Shown piece after piece: positions 62,254 through 64,000 of a stretch of DNA of 64,000 nt. The notes under the pieces were generated by a model, which worked only from the letters and a program-made list of their open reading frames with translations, ran no database searches and was not told where the DNA came from. The number at the start of each line of letters is the position of its first letter. Position 1 is the first letter of the stretch. This stretch comes from Pseudomonas jessenii (GTDB taxonomy: Bacteria > Pseudomonadota > Gammaproteobacteria > Pseudomonadales > Pseudomonadaceae), in contig NZ_NIWT01000005.1 of the NCBI RefSeq assembly GCF_002236115.1, positions 496,001 to 560,000 of the forward strand, read 5' to 3'. Made by a program: the position numbers and the translations under genes.

Positions 62254-62289
62254 GCTGGTCTGTCAGGCTGATGGTGTTCGTTAGATAGC

Positions 62290-62366
62290 CATTCGCGAGC
62301 AAGCCCGCTCCCACACTGGATCTATGCAATACCGAAGATCAAATGTGGGAGCCTGCTCGCGAATGG
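62290..62366. repeat. Degenerate REP pair
   Basis: GCGAGCAAGCCCGCTCCCAC and a shortened inverted copy lacking the GAGCTT centre (GTGGGAGCCTGCTCGC), between the convergent thioesterase and pdxY genes. Confidence 0.8.
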
Positions 62367-62379
62367 GGGCAACGCAGAA

Positions 62380-63252
62380 TCAAAGGCTGATCGAGGTCGC
62401 CTCGAACCGCACCCGCGGATGGGCAATCCGGTCCTGAGCCCGAACCAGTTCCAACTCGTAGCTGGCACAAGCCTGGGTTTCCAGCAGCACTTCATGCACC
62501 GCCGATGCCGTGAACTCGAACGCGGCCACCAGGCTGTCGCCCAGCAGCACACGCGCCAGGAACAGGCCGGACGTCAGATCGCCCACGCCCACCGGCTGAC
62601 GCGGGAACGCCAGCAACGGGCGCTGCAAATGCCAGCTGCCTTCGGCCGTCACCAGCAGCATCTCGAAGACCTCAGCAGACTTGCCTGGGTAGTCCAGATG
62701 CTTGACCAGCACCGCTTTCGGACCGCGCACCAGCAATGCACGCGCCATTGCCAGGCAATCGAACAGCGATTGCGGCTTGCGTCCGGAGAAGCTGTCCAGC
62801 TCCAGCTGGTTCGGGCACATGAAGTCCGCCACGGCGGCGGCCTCCTCCAGCAGAAAATCACTGACCTCCGCCGGAACACTGCAGCCCTTCTCCGGATGCC
62901 CCATGACCGGGTCACACAGGTACAGCGCCTTGGGGTTCATCGACTTGATCCGCTCCACCCCCGTCAGGATCGCCCGGCCCTGGGCCGCACTGCCGAGGTA
63001 ACCGGAGAGCACCGCATCGCAGTTGCCCAGCTCGCCAATCGCCGCGATGCCCTCGACCAGGTCAGGTATCTGGTGCGGCGCCAACACTTCACCGGCCCAC
63101 TGACCGTACTGGGTGTGATTGGAGAACTGCACGGTGTTGAGCGGCCAGACATTCACCCCGACCCGTTGCATCGGGAAAACCGCGGCACTGTTGCCGGCGT
63201 GACCGAATACCACGTGGGACTGGATAGCGAGCAAATGCGGTGTACGTTTCAT
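62380..63252 (-). CDS. pdxY: Pyridoxal kinase PdxY
   Basis: A 290-residue kinase of the ribokinase fold that phosphorylates pyridoxal in vitamin B6 salvage. Family parts: LAIQSHVVFGHAGNSAAVFP and MQRVGVNVWPLNTVQFSNHT at the N-terminus; YLCDPVMGHPEKGCSVP; the C-terminal PVGVGDLTSGLFLARVL with the catalytic aspartate in GVGDLTSG. The start is ATG at 63252. No partner gene adjoins it; the MocR-type regulator in this window lies far away, and a link is not shown. Confidence 0.95.
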   Translation of the reverse strand: MKRTPHLLAIQSHVVFGHAGNSAAVFPMQRVGVNVWPLNTVQFSNHTQYGQWAGEVLAPHQIPDLVEGIAAIGELGNCDAVLSGYLGSAAQGRAILTGVERIKSMNPKALYLCDPVMGHPEKGCSVPAEVSDFLLEEAAAVADFMCPNQLELDSFSGRKPQSLFDCLAMARALLVRGPKAVLVKHLDYPGKSAEVFEMLLVTAEGSWHLQRPLLAFPRQPVGVGDLTSGLFLARVLLGDSLVAAFEFTASAVHEVLLETQACASYELELVRAQDRIAHPRVRFEATSISL

Positions 63253-63371
63253 GCGGTGGATTTCCGTAAAACGATTGAAATTCTAGCCGCGCAGTATGCG
63301 ACTAAACGCAGCCTGTACGACAGACCAGCGACACAGTTAAGCTGACACTATCTTGTTGGAGCACCCTGTTG

Positions 63372-63785
63372 ATGCTGACCCTTGGAAATATATTCGTGCT
63401 GATGCTGTTCGCCACTGCCGGCGCATGGCTATGGCACAACCACGGCTTGCGCGAGCGCGCGCTGGAGCGGGTCAAGCAGCATTGCGGCAAACTCGGGATC
63501 GAATTGCTCGACGGCAACGTGGCCTTGAAAAGAATCGCATTCATCAGGGATGCCAGTGGTCGGCGACGCCTGGCCCGTGTGTATAACTTCGAGTTCACCG
63601 TGACGGGCGAAACCCGCCACAACGGTACCATCACCCAGTTCGGCGCTCACAGCGCACAGATTGAGCTGGCGCCCTACCCGGTCCCGTTCGACGAAACCGA
63701 ACCGGTGGTCGAAGTGGCGAAACCTCGCGCTGAAGTGATCGAGCTGAGCCAGTGGCGTCAGGAACACACCAAGTGGCGACCTTGA
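63372..63785 (+). CDS. DUF3301 membrane-anchored protein
   Basis: A 137-residue protein with one N-terminal membrane helix (LTLGNIFVLMLFATAGAWLW) followed by HNHGLRERALERVKQHCGKL and IELLDGNVALKRIAFIRDAS, which are the DUF3301 hallmarks. The rest is a beta-rich cytoplasmic part ending ELSQWRQEHTKWRP. No known function. The ATG at 63372 has TTGGAGC upstream; a TTG one codon earlier is less likely. It is convergent with the CobW-like gene and ends 4 bp before its stop codon. Confidence 0.88.
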   Translation: MLTLGNIFVLMLFATAGAWLWHNHGLRERALERVKQHCGKLGIELLDGNVALKRIAFIRDASGRRRLARVYNFEFTVTGETRHNGTITQFGAHSAQIELAPYPVPFDETEPVVEVAKPRAEVIELSQWRQEHTKWRP

Positions 63786-63789
63786 GTCA

Positions 63790-64000
63790 TTAACCCGATC
63801 CGGATCGACATGCTGCCAGCTCACGCTGCAGTCGTTCTGCATTCTGCGTTTCACTGAAAATCAGCTCGATACGCGAATCCTGCCGCCATTCACTGGGCTG
63901 CCAGTCCAGCACCGAGTTATCCACAGCGTTCGCCGAGACCCACCCGTGGGCGCTGTGGATAACCAGCTTCGCCCGCTTCCAGCCAAGGCAGTCAAGCCAC
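63790..64000 (-). CDS. CobW-like GTPase (zinc metallochaperone family), C-terminal fragment
   Basis: The last 70 codons of a minus-strand gene, with TAA at 63790-63792; the start lies outside the window. The visible residues run LGWKRAKLVIHSAHGWVSAN, then SVLDWQPSEWRQDSRIELIF and SETQNAERLQRELAACRS. The WRQDSRIELIFS segment is typical of the CobW_C domain, in which a strand carries metal-related residues. The GTPase domain is not visible. It contains two opposed DnaA-box-like 9-mers. Confidence 0.75.
   Translation of the reverse strand, partial: WLDCLGWKRAKLVIHSAHGWVSANAVDNSVLDWQPSEWRQDSRIELIFSETQNAERLQRELAACRSGSG
63917..63962. repeat. Inverted pair of DnaA-box-like sites
   Basis: TTATCCACAGCG at 63917-63928 and its exact complement CGCTGTGGATAA at 63951-63962 are separated by 22 bp within the CobW-like coding sequence. 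Confidence 0.75.

Overview
The window is a chromosomal segment of a fluorescent pseudomonad, most likely the Pseudomonas fluorescens group. The basis is a high-GC backbone, Pseudomonas-type gene neighbourhoods (recG, HU, rubredoxin and its reductase, ubiCA, phoBR, the pst operon, purEK, aspA, pycAB-pycR, uvrD, pdxY), close protein-level resemblance to P. aeruginosa equivalents as I recall them, and a dense set of short palindromes built on a GAGCNNGCTC core, the P. fluorescens REP type. No rRNA, tRNA, CRISPR array, insertion sequence or prophage was found. Layout, left half: the 3' end of recG, a YbaK-HDOD signalling protein and an SCP2-like small protein come first. HU and rubredoxin genes, then ubiC-ubiA, follow. 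Positions 7.1-20.1 kb hold the phosphate regulon: phoB-phoR behind a PHO box, a CNNM/CorC-type membrane protein, an M23 peptidase, a response regulator, phoU, pstB, pstA, pstC and pstS. Excellent PHO boxes precede phoB, pstC and pstS, so PhoR/PhoB sensing, Pst uptake and PhoU damping lie together. Next come an MFS transporter, a thioesterase with a structured leader, a mutarotase, small envelope proteins, and purE-purK. Layout, middle: between purE and the lysR-aspA pair sits an AT-rich island of about 1.9 kb with two paralogous small metzincin-like metallopeptidases. A decayed copy of the hairpin upstream of purE recurs at 27.0 kb, so each peptidase gene lies downstream of a copy of the same element. 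This is the most unusual region. It is followed by amino-acid and amine genes: aspartase, an AGCS symporter, asparaginase, an AraC regulator, an acetylpolyamine amidohydrolase and a polyamine-binding protein. A 1,527-residue DUF6543 (dermonecrotic-toxin-like) protein comes next, then the internally deleted remnant of a paralogue. Layout, right: a MocR-type regulator carries DnaA-box-like repeats in its linker and diverges from a PaiB-like and two GNAT genes. Then come the two-subunit pyruvate carboxylase pycA-pycB with divergent pycR, an RpiR regulator, a large GGDEF-EAL protein, uvrD, a short EamA protein, a Tim44-domain protein, an SMI1/KNR4 protein, a cation:proton antiporter, a second thioesterase, pdxY, a DUF3301 protein and the C-terminal end of a CobW-like GTPase. 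Thirteen paired REP elements (REPINs) and some singletons lie in the gaps. Starts were moved downstream of the longest open frame where a ribosome binding site or family length required it. All family calls come from reading motifs, not from database searches.
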